A DNA stretch of 64,000 nt. Origin: a bacterium (GTDB lineage: Bacteria; SAR324; XYD2-FULL-50-16). The notes below the pieces were generated by a model. That model did not search any database, had not been told where the DNA came from, and saw only the letters and a program-made list of their open reading frames with translations. Below are positions 43,492 through 51,231 of this stretch, one piece after another (position 1 is the stretch's first letter; each line of letters opens with the position of its first letter). The translations under genes and the position numbers were made by a program. The stretch spans positions 62,001-126,000 of the forward strand of contig JAHJTV010000079.1 of the NCBI GenBank assembly GCA_018829445.1, written 5' to 3'.

Positions 43492-45066
43492 ATGCTTATA
43501 ACCGACATCCTATCCCGAAATGCCAGAGTTTATGGCAATGAAACGGCTCTAATTGAACGAGAACTTGGAACAACAAGAAGACCCCTCTTGACTTGGAAAG
43601 AGTTTAATGACCTGTCCAGTCAAATTGCCAATTATCTTATCCAAAAAGGTATCAAAAAGGGGGACAAGGTAGTTCTCCTGATGATGAATAGTATCGATTG
43701 GTTACCGATCTATTTCGGAATACTGAGATCGGGAGCTATTGTTGTACCGCTTAACTTTAGATTCGAGGCTCCCACAATCAGATCATGTATAACACTTTCC
43801 GAAGCAAAAATCATGTTTTTCGGATCGGAATTCATTGAAAGGATCGATTCTATTAAAGATGACCTGTCTCTATTCGTGAACCTGTTTATTTATACGGGTG
43901 AAGCCGATCAAAAGCCGGATTATGCCATACCATTCGCCGAAATAAGGAAAAATGGGGAGTTGAATGACCCGAATTGCCAAATCGGTCTTCTTGATGATGC
44001 GGGACTGTATTTCACTTCCGGTACCACCGGCAAACCAAAAGCGGTTTTATTGACACACAGAAATCTTGAATACGCCTGTTTTGTGGAAAACCACCATCAT
44101 AGGCAGGTTTATACGGACAACTTTCTTTGTATTCCCCCCCTTTATCATACCGGTGCAAAAATGCATTGGTTTGGGAATTTTATTGTAGGAGCAAAATCGG
44201 TTATTCTCAAAGGAATCGATCCCAAGTGGATTTTAAGCGTTATATCCGAAGAAAGAGTTACCGTTGTCTGGTTACTGGTGCCCTGGGCATTGGATATTCT
44301 GTTTGCCATTGAAAGTGGAGAGGTTAATCTAAATGATTATCAAATCGATCAATGGCGATTGATGCACATTGGGGCCCAGCCTGTACCTTCAAGTTTAATC
44401 AGGGAATGGAAACGATTTTTCCCCAATCACCAATATGATACAAACTATGGCCTGACAGAAACAACCGGACCGGGATGTGTTCACCTAGGATTGGAGAACA
44501 GCAAAAAAGTCGGTGCCATCGGCGTGGCTGGTTTTGACTGGGAAACAAGAATCGTTGGCAGTGATAATAAACCTGTTGAAAGAGGAATACCGGGGGAACT
44601 CATTGTTAAAGGTCCGGGTGTGATGAAGGAATACTATAAAAACAAGCAAGCCACCGAGGAAGTGCTTGCCGATAACTGGCTGTCAACAGGAGATATTGCC
44701 AGGGAAGATGAGGATGGATTTATCTGGTTGGTGGATCGTAAAAAAGACGTGATCATTACCGGTGGTGAGAATATCTATCCGGTTGAAATAGAGGACTTCC
44801 TGCAATCGCATGAGAAGATCAAAGATGTCGCAGTGATTGGAATACCCAGTACCAGATTGGGTGAAATCGCAGCCGCTATTGTTCAAGTCAAAGAGGGAAC
44901 TAACTTAGATAAAACAGAAATTTTGGAATTTTGTGAAACACTTCCCAGATATAAAAGACCAAGAAGGATCATCTTTGGTGAAGTTCCCAGAAATCCAACC
45001 GGCAAGATTGAAAAACCGCTGCTAAGAAAACTATACACAGGGAAAAAGGAGGTGTTTAAGACATAG
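43492..45066 (+). CDS. Fatty-acid/acyl-CoA ligase (AMP-forming)
   Basis: 524 residues of the ANL superfamily. The phosphate-binding loop is YFTSGTTGKPKAVLLTHRN (about residues 174-192). TNYGLTETTGPG is the adenine-binding motif; LSTGDIAREDEDGFIWLVDRKKDVIITGGENIYPVEIE is the hinge region; PRNPTGKIEKPLLRK carries the C-terminal catalytic lysine. It activates a carboxylic acid as its CoA thioester. Chain length cannot be read from the sequence. Divergent from the XRE-cupin gene, with the acyl-CoA dehydrogenase beyond. The minus-strand terminator of the tRNA-Val/Asp unit lies just past its stop. Confidence 0.94.
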   Translation: MLITDILSRNARVYGNETALIERELGTTRRPLLTWKEFNDLSSQIANYLIQKGIKKGDKVVLLMMNSIDWLPIYFGILRSGAIVVPLNFRFEAPTIRSCITLSEAKIMFFGSEFIERIDSIKDDLSLFVNLFIYTGEADQKPDYAIPFAEIRKNGELNDPNCQIGLLDDAGLYFTSGTTGKPKAVLLTHRNLEYACFVENHHHRQVYTDNFLCIPPLYHTGAKMHWFGNFIVGAKSVILKGIDPKWILSVISEERVTVVWLLVPWALDILFAIESGEVNLNDYQIDQWRLMHIGAQPVPSSLIREWKRFFPNHQYDTNYGLTETTGPGCVHLGLENSKKVGAIGVAGFDWETRIVGSDNKPVERGIPGELIVKGPGVMKEYYKNKQATEEVLADNWLSTGDIAREDEDGFIWLVDRKKDVIITGGENIYPVEIEDFLQSHEKIKDVAVIGIPSTRLGEIAAAIVQVKEGTNLDKTEILEFCETLPRYKRPRRIIFGEVPRNPTGKIEKPLLRKLYTGKKEVFKT

Positions 45067-45106
45067 GGGGATATGATGGAAACCCTCAAGATTGAATCAG
45101 TTAGGG

Positions 45107-45150
45107 TAAAAACAAAAAATGCCACAGTCCAATCGCTTGGAAGTGGCATT
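45107..45150 (-). terminator. Rho-independent terminator after tRNA-Asp
   Basis: On the minus strand, AATGCCAC and GTGGCATT form an 8-bp stem that encloses a second stem TCCAA/TTGGA around GCGA. The T-rich tail TTTTTTGTTTTT follows. It lies 35 nt past the CCA end of tRNA-Asp and ends the long minus-strand run from rph. Confidence 0.88.
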
Positions 45151-45184
45151 ATGATGTCATTCTTATGGAGCACCGAAAAAGAAG

Positions 45185-45261
45185 TGGCGGGGTTGACGGG
45201 ACTCGAACCCGCGCCCTCCGGCTTGACAGGCCGGCGTTATAACCAACTTAACTACAACCCC
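45185..45261 (-). tRNA. tRNA-Asp (anticodon GTC)
   Basis: 77 nt including encoded CCA. Acceptor GGGGTTG/CAACCCC is fully paired. The anticodon stem GCCGG/CCGGC encloses a loop with GTC. The T-loop reads GGGTTCGAGTCCC. It lies 9 nt downstream of tRNA-Val and shares its transcript. Confidence 0.98.
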
Positions 45262-45270
45262 GCTTCTTTC

Positions 45271-45346
45271 TGGTGGGCGCTACAAGGCTTGAACTTGTGA
45301 CCCACGGCTTGTAAGGCCGTTGCTCTCCCAACTGAGCTAAGCGCCC
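45271..45346 (-). tRNA. tRNA-Val (anticodon TAC)
   Basis: 76 nt including CCA. Acceptor GGGCGCT/AGCGCCC is fully paired. The anticodon stem ACGGC/GCCGT encloses the loop CTTACAA, anticodon TAC. D-loop AGCTCAGTTGGGAGAGC is canonical. First of two tRNAs behind their own promoter after clpX. Confidence 0.98.
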
Positions 45347-45369
45347 TTTGTGCTTAACTGTATCTCAAA

Positions 45370-45398
45370 AATCTAACTGTTTATTTTAAGACTGTCAA
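45370..45398 (-). promoter_or_regulatory. Sigma70-type promoter of tRNA-Val/tRNA-Asp
   Basis: Minus-strand -35 TTGACA (45398-45393), a 17-bp spacer and -10 TAGATT (45375-45370), 23 bp before the tRNA-Val 5' end. The -35 is perfect and the -10 matches four of six positions. Confidence 0.55.
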
Positions 45399-45430
45399 CA
45401 GCTAAATTCTTATTTTGATAGCCGGCTTAT

Positions 45431-46675
45431 TTAGCTGGCTTTGTTAGCCGTTCCGTTCTTGTAGACAATGAGGGGTTCTATATTCTTTTCAACCACCTCG
45501 CCGTTCATAATGATCTCTTCAATATTGTCCAAAGAAGGAATCTCATACATGGTATTGAGCATGCTGGATTCCAGTATAGCTCGCAAGCCACGGGCGCCTG
45601 TCTTTCTCACAACAGCCTTTTTAGCGATTGCCTTGACTGCATCATCATTAAACACAATATTAACACCATCCAACAACATCAGGCTTTTATATTGCTTTAT
45701 GATTGCATTCTTGGGTTCTAACAGAATGCGCACCAGGTCCTCTTCAGAGAGGTCATCCAATGACGAGATAACGGGGAGGCGACCTACAAATTCAGGGATC
45801 AATCCGTATTTCAGAAGATCTTCGTTTTCGACCAGTTTTAAGATTTCGCCAACGTTTTTTTCTTTCTCAGAGACAATCTTCGCTCCGAATCCAAGTACTT
45901 TTTTGCCGATACGTTCATTAATAACATCTTCCAACCCAACGAACGCTCCTCCCACAATAAAAAGGACATTGGTCGTATCAACCTGCAGAAATTCCTGTTG
46001 GGGGTGCTTTCTGCCGCCTTGAGGCGGTATGTTGGCTACGGTGCCCTCAATTATTTTCAGCAAAGCCTGTTGAACCCCTTCTCCGCTGACATCTCGGGTG
46101 ATGGAGACGTTTTCTCCTTTGCGGGTGATCTTATCAATCTCATCAATGTAAATGATTCCTTTTTCCGCTTTTTCGATATCATAATCGGCGGCTTGCAGAA
46201 GTTTCAAAATGATGTTTTCGACATCTTCCCCGACATAACCGGCTTCGGTGAGGGTTGTGGCATCAGCCATGGCAAAGGGGACTTTTAAAATTTTTGCCAG
46301 GGTTTGTGCTAACAATGTTTTCCCGACTCCGGTCGGTCCGATTAAAAGGACATTTGACTTTTGAAATTCAACATCCCCGGCTTTGTGAGGGGAGTAGATT
46401 TTTTTATAATGGTTGTATACAGCAACGGACAGTACCTTTTTTGCATAATCCTGCCCGATGACATACTCATCCAAAATTGCTTTGATCTGTTTGGGCTTTA
46501 AAAGAATGGCGTCGTTGTCGTCGGTTGTCTCTTTTGCCCTTTCCTCTTCAATGATATCATTGCACAATTCGATACATTCGTTGCAGATATAGACTGTCGG
46601 TCCTGCAATGATTTTTTCCACTTCATCTTGCGACTTACCACAAAAGGAGCACCTTAAAGTTGTCTCTTTAGCCAT
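45431..46675 (-). CDS. clpX: ClpX, ATP-dependent protease ATP-binding subunit
   Basis: 414 residues. The N-terminal zinc domain has CSFCGKSQDEVEKI...CNECIELC. The AAA+ core has Walker A GPTGVGKTLLAQTLA and Walker B IIYIDEIDKI, then LLKIIEGT and the sensor-2 region KTGARGLRAILE. The ClpP-docking loop is intact as LGFGAK (usually IGFGA), so it can still dock a ClpP ring. ClpX unfolds substrates and feeds them to ClpP. It lies 22 nt downstream of the ClpP-like gene. Confidence 0.97.
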   Translation of the reverse strand: MAKETTLRCSFCGKSQDEVEKIIAGPTVYICNECIELCNDIIEEERAKETTDDNDAILLKPKQIKAILDEYVIGQDYAKKVLSVAVYNHYKKIYSPHKAGDVEFQKSNVLLIGPTGVGKTLLAQTLAKILKVPFAMADATTLTEAGYVGEDVENIILKLLQAADYDIEKAEKGIIYIDEIDKITRKGENVSITRDVSGEGVQQALLKIIEGTVANIPPQGGRKHPQQEFLQVDTTNVLFIVGGAFVGLEDVINERIGKKVLGFGAKIVSEKEKNVGEILKLVENEDLLKYGLIPEFVGRLPVISSLDDLSEEDLVRILLEPKNAIIKQYKSLMLLDGVNIVFNDDAVKAIAKKAVVRKTGARGLRAILESSMLNTMYEIPSLDNIEEIIMNGEVVEKNIEPLIVYKNGTANKAS

Positions 46676-46697
46676 CAGTATAAAATATATTAAACGG

Positions 46698-47285
46698 TTA
46701 TTCGATATTCCTTCGCTCCATCATTTTATCGATAATTCCGTATTTTTTTGCATCAATACTCGTGAGGTAACAATCACGTTCCGTATCGGTCGCGATTCTC
46801 TTCTTATCTTGATTGGTGTGTTTTGACAAGATATCGATCAGTCTTTGTTTAATCCGCACAATTTCCCGGGTTTGGATCTCGATATCTGCAGCCTGTCCAC
46901 CGATCCCTCCAACAGGCTGGCGAAGAAGTATGTTAGCATTAGGTAATGCAATTCTCTTTCCAGGAGAGCCTGCTGCCAATAACAGGGCAGCAATGTTCCT
47001 GGCTTGCCCAATGCAAATCGTTTGGACATCCGGCTTGATATACTGAATGGTATCGTATATTGCCAACCCGGCATTTACCTCCCCTCCGGGGGAGTTAATG
47101 TAAAAACTGATGTCTGAATCGGGCTTATCCGCTTCCAAAAACAACAGCTGTGCAATTACAACATTTGCTGTGTACGAATTAATAGTATCCCCTAAAAACA
47201 CTATCCGGTCTTTTAATAACCTTGAGTAGATGTCATAGGTGCGTTCGCCACGATTTGTCTGTTCAACTACGTATGGGATGCTCAT
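46698..47285 (-). CDS. ClpP-like subunit lacking catalytic Ser and His (ClpR-like)
   Basis: 195 residues, full-length ClpP fold: MSIPYVVEQTNRGERTYDIYSRLLKDRIVFLG, then YINSPGGEVNAGLAIYDTIQYI, GQAADIEIQTREI and DTERDCYLTSIDAKKYGIID. At the active site, where E. coli ClpP has GQAASMG and MIHQPLGG, this protein has GQARNIA (N97) and LLRQPVGG (R122). Both catalytic Ser97 and His122 are replaced, though Asp171 is kept. I checked the codons: AAC for Asn and CGC for Arg. This matches inactive ClpR subunits of cyanobacteria and plastids, which assemble with active ClpP. It overlaps tig (ATGA) and lies before clpX. An active ClpP should be encoded elsewhere. Confidence 0.93.
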   Translation of the reverse strand: MSIPYVVEQTNRGERTYDIYSRLLKDRIVFLGDTINSYTANVVIAQLLFLEADKPDSDISFYINSPGGEVNAGLAIYDTIQYIKPDVQTICIGQARNIAALLLAAGSPGKRIALPNANILLRQPVGGIGGQAADIEIQTREIVRIKQRLIDILSKHTNQDKKRIATDTERDCYLTSIDAKKYGIIDKMMERRNIE

Positions 47286-48538
47286 GTCTCAAACACTTTT
47301 TCAATCACAAAGTCAAGTACGGATTCTTCGGCGGCAATACCAAAGATTTGTTGGTAAATTTGTTGACCATAATCCTGTTTCATTAAGTCATCCGGCCGTA
47401 TTCCCATCATGGCGCAGTTGATCTCAAATCTTCTATACACTTCCCTTTCATCGGGCTTAAGATCTTCCTGCTCCAGCATTTTTTGGACAAAAATTGAAAA
47501 CCGCAGGTCATTTTTTGCGTCTTCCTCAATCTTTGTTTTCAGATCCTCATCTGATTGATCTTTGTCATTACTTTTTTGTTCTTTCTGGGACAGTCTAATC
47601 CGGATTTCCTCTTTAAGCAATTGTTCAGGGACATCAAAATCAAGCAGGTTATTCAATTGCTTTCGCACCTCGTCGCGTTGCCCCTTTTTAATCTCGTTTT
47701 CCTTGGTAAACTTTACCTCTTCTTCAATGAGATTGTTAAAATCCTCTTCGGATTTTATCCTGTCTCCATAGCGCTTAAAGAATTCCTCATTTAGTTCAGT
47801 GTTCTTCTTGCTTTTGACATTATTTACTTTTACTGAGAAGGACGCTGTTTTGTTCTGGAGTCTTTCTTCATTATAGTCAGAGGGGAACGTAAGATCAAAG
47901 TCTTTTTCCTCGTCTTTTGACATTCCCTGCAAGGCAATCTCGAATTCGGGCAGGAATTGATTGGAACCTAATACATAGACCTGGCTTTTGCTTTCTGCAA
48001 TAACTTCACCGTCCAGTTTTCCCTCAAACTCAATCTGTAATTGATTGCCCTCTTCGGCTTTTCCGTCTTTTTCTTCGAAAACCGCCGCACCATCAAGATG
48101 GCGTTGTCTGTGTTTCTGAAGCTCTTCATCGGAAAACTCCACCTCTTTCTTTTCCAGCTTATAGTTTGAATAGTCGGGATTTTCAAATTCCGGGTAAATC
48201 TCAAAAGTGGCTGAGAATACAAGAGGTTTTTTCTTGTCGATCTCCAGCTCGGAAAATTCTGGTCTGACAGCAGGTTTTAAATTTTCTTTCTTTAACGCTT
48301 TGTCAAAATATTCCGGTACCAAGGTTTCGATGGCTTCATCTTTCATGACCTTGTTAAATCTTTTTTCCAGTAGGGACTGGGGATATTTACCTTTTCTGAA
48401 GCCGTCTATGTTTATTTTATTCTTCAGTGACTTATATGTTTTTTCATAAGCCTCTTTAACTTTTTCTTTGGGTACGGTAACGGTGATTTTTCTTTTTAAG
48501 TTACCTAAATCCTCAATCGTAACATCTAGTGATTCCAT
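47282..48538 (-). CDS. tig: Trigger factor
   Basis: 418 residues. The ribosome-binding N-domain contains FRKGKYPQSLLEKRF, a variant of the signature GFRxGKxP. A PPIase (FKBP-like) domain follows (EGNQLQIEFEGKLDGEVI ... FLPEFEIALQGMSKDEE), then the long helical C-terminal chaperone arms. It binds nascent chains at the ribosome exit and has peptidyl-prolyl isomerase activity. It heads the tig-clpP-clpX cluster, a classical order. I see no strong Shine-Dalgarno before the ATG. Confidence 0.95.
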   Translation of the reverse strand: MESLDVTIEDLGNLKRKITVTVPKEKVKEAYEKTYKSLKNKINIDGFRKGKYPQSLLEKRFNKVMKDEAIETLVPEYFDKALKKENLKPAVRPEFSELEIDKKKPLVFSATFEIYPEFENPDYSNYKLEKKEVEFSDEELQKHRQRHLDGAAVFEEKDGKAEEGNQLQIEFEGKLDGEVIAESKSQVYVLGSNQFLPEFEIALQGMSKDEEKDFDLTFPSDYNEERLQNKTASFSVKVNNVKSKKNTELNEEFFKRYGDRIKSEEDFNNLIEEEVKFTKENEIKKGQRDEVRKQLNNLLDFDVPEQLLKEEIRIRLSQKEQKSNDKDQSDEDLKTKIEEDAKNDLRFSIFVQKMLEQEDLKPDEREVYRRFEINCAMMGIRPDDLMKQDYGQQIYQQIFGIAAEESVLDFVIEKVFET

Positions 48539-48678
48539 TTATACACACGAAATATTAAGGGTTAATGAAATATTAGCTAGTCTTTAATACTGGTTATTAG
48601 CCTGGAGAGTCGGGAAAAATGATCGCGCTGGAGTTCCGGAAGGGACGGAAGCATTCTGCCTCGGAAATAAGATGAACG

Positions 48679-48754
48679 TGGAGCGAGAAACGGGACTCGA
48701 ACCCGCGACCCCAACCTTGGCAAGGTTGTGCTCTACCAGCTGAGCTATTCTCGC
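48679..48754 (-). tRNA. tRNA-Gly (anticodon GCC)
   Basis: 76 nt including CCA. Acceptor GCGAGAA/TTCTCGC is fully paired, and the anticodon stem-loop ACCTTGCCAAGGT gives GCC. Last gene of the six-tRNA cluster, 140 bp upstream of tig. Confidence 0.98.
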
Positions 48755-48761
48755 TCGTAAT

Positions 48762-48846
48762 TGGTACGAGAGGGGAGACTTGAACTCCCACATCAAAAGA
48801 TACCAGATCCTAAATCTGGCGCGTCTGCCAATTCCGCCACTCTCGC
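48762..48846 (-). tRNA. tRNA-Leu (anticodon TAG)
   Basis: 85 nt class II tRNA with long variable arm and CCA. Acceptor GCGAGAG/CTCTCGT has a terminal G-U. The anticodon stem CCAGA/TCTGG encloses TTTAGGA, anticodon TAG. Confidence 0.97.
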
Positions 48847-48867
48847 GTCGTTACGCTCCGGAAGAAA

Positions 48868-48944
48868 TGGCGCGCCTGGTAGGATTCGAACCTACGACCT
48901 TTGGATTCGAAGTCCACTGCTCTATCCAGCTGAGCTACAAGCGC
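48868..48944 (-). tRNA. tRNA-Arg (anticodon TCG)
   Basis: 77 nt including CCA. Acceptor GCGCTTG/CAGGCGC has one G-U pair. The anticodon stem TGGAC/TCCA region with loop CTTCGAA gives anticodon TCG; an unpaired C is tolerated at the stem edge. Confidence 0.96.
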
Positions 48945-48963
48945 AAGTCGTTAGTCAACAATA

Positions 48964-49040
48964 TGGGGCGAATGACGAGGGTCGAACTCGCGACAACCGG
49001 AGCCACAATCCGATGCTCTACCAACTGAGCTACATCCGCC
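48964..49040 (-). tRNA. tRNA-His (anticodon GTG)
   Basis: 77 nt including CCA and the encoded extra G at -1 (position 49040), which can pair with the discriminator C73, the histidine identity element. Acceptor GCGGATG/CATTCGC. The anticodon loop TTGTGGC gives GTG. A 13-base piece of its D-arm region recurs at 38115-38127. Confidence 0.97.
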
Positions 49041-49052
49041 ATATCCAGCTTC

Positions 49053-49129
49053 TGGTACGCCCGAGAGGATTCGAACCTCTGACCTACTGATTAGAAGTCA
49101 GTTGCTCTATCCAGCTGAGCTACGGGCGC
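49053..49129 (-). tRNA. tRNA-Arg (anticodon TCT)
   Basis: 77 nt including CCA. Acceptor GCGCCCG/CGGGCGT, anticodon stem CTGAC/CAG region with loop CTTCTAA, anticodon TCT. T-arm AGAGGTTCGAATCCTCT is perfect. Confidence 0.97.
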
Positions 49130-49164
49130 AACTGACAACCATTTCACGATATTTGGTTTCGCTT

Positions 49165-49242
49165 TGGTCGGGGTGAGAGGATTTGAACCTCCGACTCCCT
49201 GCTCCCAAAGCAGGTGCGCTAGCCAGGCTGCGCCACACCCCG
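49165..49242 (-). tRNA. tRNA-Pro (anticodon TGG)
   Basis: 78 nt including CCA. Acceptor CGGGGTG/CACCCCG is fully paired. Anticodon stem CCTGC/GCAGG encloses TTTGGGA, anticodon TGG. First gene of the cluster, directly behind a promoter-like sequence. Confidence 0.97.
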
Positions 49243-49255
49243 AAACACAAAAGTA

Positions 49256-49285
49256 ATATTGCCTTGTTTTGCAGATTTTTGTCAA
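49256..49285 (-). promoter_or_regulatory. Sigma70-type promoter of the tRNA-Pro cluster
   Basis: Minus-strand -35 TTGACA (49285-49280), an 18-bp spacer and -10 CAATAT (49261-49256), 14 bp before tRNA-Pro. It lies in the 58-bp gap after rph, so the tRNA cluster can be expressed independently of rph. The -10 is weak. Confidence 0.5.
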
Positions 49286-49299
49286 TAAGAAAAATCTGC
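49271..49299 (-). repeat. 10-bp perfect inverted repeat between rph and tRNA-Pro
   Basis: GCAGATTTTT and its exact complement with a 9-nt loop, starting 2 nt past the rph stop. The minus-strand continuation is AAAAC, so it is not a standard terminator; it overlaps the -35 of the tRNA promoter and may be an rph 3' end hairpin or processing site. Confidence 0.55.
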
Positions 49300-49300
49300 T

Positions 49301-50026
49301 TTACCTGTCTGGAACAATGTGCCCGTTAAGAACATCTAATTGGGCTTGAAAATGATTCTTCAAACCCGTTTCTGCAATGTCAAGAATTTCAGTCAACTTG
49401 TGTCTGGTAAAGGTTTTTTTTTCGGCTGTTCCCTGAATTTCAATAATCTCTTTTGTTTCGGTCAAAATAATATTGATATCCACTTCCGCATTGCTATCTT
49501 CAAAATAGTCCAGGTCTAACAGAACAGTTTCGTTGACGATTCCAAGGCTGATTGCAGCAACCTGCTTTTGAACGGGAAAGCTGGTAAATTGACCATTGAT
49601 CTTTCGCAATGCCAGAACTAAAGCAACAAAAGCCCCTGTTATTGAAGCCGAACGAGTCCCCCCATCCGCCTGGATAACATCGCAGTCAATCCAGATTGTT
49701 TTTTCTCCCAGGGCTTCCAAATCCAATATCGATCTCAAGGACCGACCAATCAGTCTTTGAATCTCCTGAGTCCGACCACCAACTTTGGTTCGTTCTCGTT
49801 TTACTCTTTTTGTTGTTGATCGGGGCAGCATGTTATATTCGGCACTTAACCAACCACTTCCTTTTCCTTTAAGAAACGGCGGGACTCCTTCTTCGACTGA
49901 TGCTGTGCAGATAACTTTAGTGTTTCCGGTTTCTATCAGGACGGACCCTTCAGCATGCATGGTGAAATCAGTCACAATTTTGATAGGTCTGGCTTCATTG
50001 GGTTGTCTTCCATCATTTCGAATCAT
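49301..50026 (-). CDS. rph: Ribonuclease PH
   Basis: 241 residues. Phosphorolytic 3'-5' exoribonuclease that trims the 3' trailers of tRNA precursors. The N-terminus MIRNDGRQPNEARPIKI, GSGWLSAEYNMLPRST, RTQEIQRLIGRSLR and CDVIQADGGTRSASITGAFVAL are all family signatures. Active-site Arg and Asp residues are in place. It lies immediately upstream of the tRNA cluster on the same strand, its natural substrates. Confidence 0.97.
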   Translation of the reverse strand: MIRNDGRQPNEARPIKIVTDFTMHAEGSVLIETGNTKVICTASVEEGVPPFLKGKGSGWLSAEYNMLPRSTTKRVKRERTKVGGRTQEIQRLIGRSLRSILDLEALGEKTIWIDCDVIQADGGTRSASITGAFVALVLALRKINGQFTSFPVQKQVAAISLGIVNETVLLDLDYFEDSNAEVDINIILTETKEIIEIQGTAEKKTFTRHKLTEILDIAETGLKNHFQAQLDVLNGHIVPDR

Positions 50027-50479
50027 TTAACGTCCTTTCTTCGAGGGGGTTTAAACCTTTGGTTGTCAATGCGCTGTAATCAATTTATTGTGGAGGAGAA
50101 CTTAAGAAACAGAGAACCACGGCCGGCTTGTCAGAACATATTCGTATCTTTCTCTCAGGGCCGTTGAGTCAAACTGAACCATCCATTTCTTACTCCTGAA
50201 CTGTATTGAAACAGAACCGCATCAATGTTTTTTTTGGTGCGTCTGGATTCATTTCCATAGAAAACGATATACTTATCGCTGTCAATGTGACTGGTCATGG
50301 ATTAATGAAATTATATAGTTATATCGTTGCCTGGGAAAGAGTTTTTCAAATAAGGATTAACATAACAAAAGCACCTGTCCCTCCTTTTAAACAAAGTATT
50401 TCTGGAGTGAAATAAGATCAGGTTTAAGATTGGGATAAGGGTGGTAGAAAAGGATGAGCAGATTTTAGAGGAATCATTG
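50027..50479. other. Intergenic region upstream of rph, no gene called
   Basis: 453 bases between the divergent rph and the pilin-like gene. A 70-residue frame (TTG start, 50206-50415) has no ribosome-binding site and no recognisable motif. No tRNA or structured RNA recognised. Presumably holds the promoters of both flanking genes. Confidence 0.45.
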
Positions 50480-50854
50480 ATGAATTCTAGAATGTTACAG
50501 GGTTATGTGTTGCCATTTGTGGTTATCTTATCGGTTATAATTTTGACTTCCCTTGGTATATGGTATCGCCAAGTGATTCTCCAGTCTTTTCTCTCGCAAC
50601 GGTTGTTATCCCAGAGAATTATTTATAATGAATGTAAAAGTTTGGTTCCAATTATGCAAAATTTACTTGATGGTCTATCGGGTGAAGAACTGGGAGTAGC
50701 AGATGAGAATTTTTACATTGTTGAAAACAAGGGAGAAGAAAGATGGAGGATCAGTCGATCAGAATGGAATGGCCAAAAAATAGAATTCCGATTTCAACTT
50801 ATACCTGAAAAGCAGGAACCGATTCAGCTGACGGTTGGATATTCCAGGGATTAA
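50480..50854 (+). CDS. Small membrane protein with pilin-like (PilX/GspK-like) N-terminus
   Basis: About 124 residues from ATG 50480, supported by GAGGA upstream (a GTG at 50441 is the alternative). A single hydrophobic segment YVLPFVVILSVIILTSLGIWY is followed by the charged helix RQVILQSFLSQRLLSQRIIYNECKSLV, then a short beta-rich domain. This resembles minor pseudopilins of the PilX or GspK type, but the typical glycine/phenylalanine/glutamate processing site is not obvious. Function is inferred only from shape. It stands alone on the plus strand. Confidence 0.55.
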   Translation: MNSRMLQGYVLPFVVILSVIILTSLGIWYRQVILQSFLSQRLLSQRIIYNECKSLVPIMQNLLDGLSGEELGVADENFYIVENKGEERWRISRSEWNGQKIEFRFQLIPEKQEPIQLTVGYSRD

Positions 50855-50857
50855 GTA

Positions 50858-51187
50858 TCAAGGTTCCCACCAGATTTCTCCGCTGAAAGTGGGGGGATAT
50901 TCTTCACCTGCCTTATGAATTATCAAGGAGAATTTTTGCCGTATTTTAAATAAGAAAGACTGGATTTGAAAATCTCTACAATGTCGATCTTTGTTTTTCT
51001 CTCTGGCATAGTCGCATCCATTCCATTTCCATTTAGGTTTTTTCCCTGGGGGCGGATTTTGTTGAAATATTTTTCGGGCATTTTTCACGCAAGCCTCGAT
51101 GGTCGGTTTACCATTATGCTCAAATTGTGGTATATAATATCTGCAGTACAGGCATCCTGGATTTTTTATTACAACCTTTTCGAACAT
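50858..51187 (-). CDS. Cys-rich protein of unknown function
   Basis: About 110 residues from ATG 51187, or 143 from 51289, which would overlap the M16 protease start. Five cysteines: GCLYCRYYIPQFE near the N-terminus, then ACVKNA, GCDYAR and HCRDF, hinting at metal binding. The CLYCRYY pattern echoes the CSMCKYYY of the small protein at 14045-14227. No family known to me. It converges with the pilin-like gene with 3 nt between stops and is divergent from the M16 protease. Confidence 0.6.
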   Translation of the reverse strand: MFEKVVIKNPGCLYCRYYIPQFEHNGKPTIEACVKNARKIFQQNPPPGKKPKWKWNGCDYAREKNKDRHCRDFQIQSFLFKIRQKFSLIIHKAGEEYPPTFSGEIWWEP

Positions 51188-51231
51188 GAGATGGATGTGA
51201 TTTTTAGCAAACGATTCAATAAAAGTAAGAT

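Noticed and set aside
45415..45440. Stem AGCCGGCT/AGCTGGCT at the end of clpX as a terminator
   Set aside because: It overlaps the last codons and has no T-run on the minus strand.
45468..46022. 184-residue open frame opposite clpX
   Set aside because: Antisense to a highly conserved gene, with Ser/Thr/Phe-rich composition typical of a shadow frame and no ribosome-binding site.
48625..48660. SRP-RNA-like string TTCCGGAAGGGACGGAAGC between tRNA-Gly and tig
   Set aside because: The flanking bases do not form the SRP helix and the conserved AGCAG side is missing.
50206..50415. 70-residue frame with TTG start upstream of the pilin-like gene
   Set aside because: Poor start, no ribosome-binding site, no recognisable domain.
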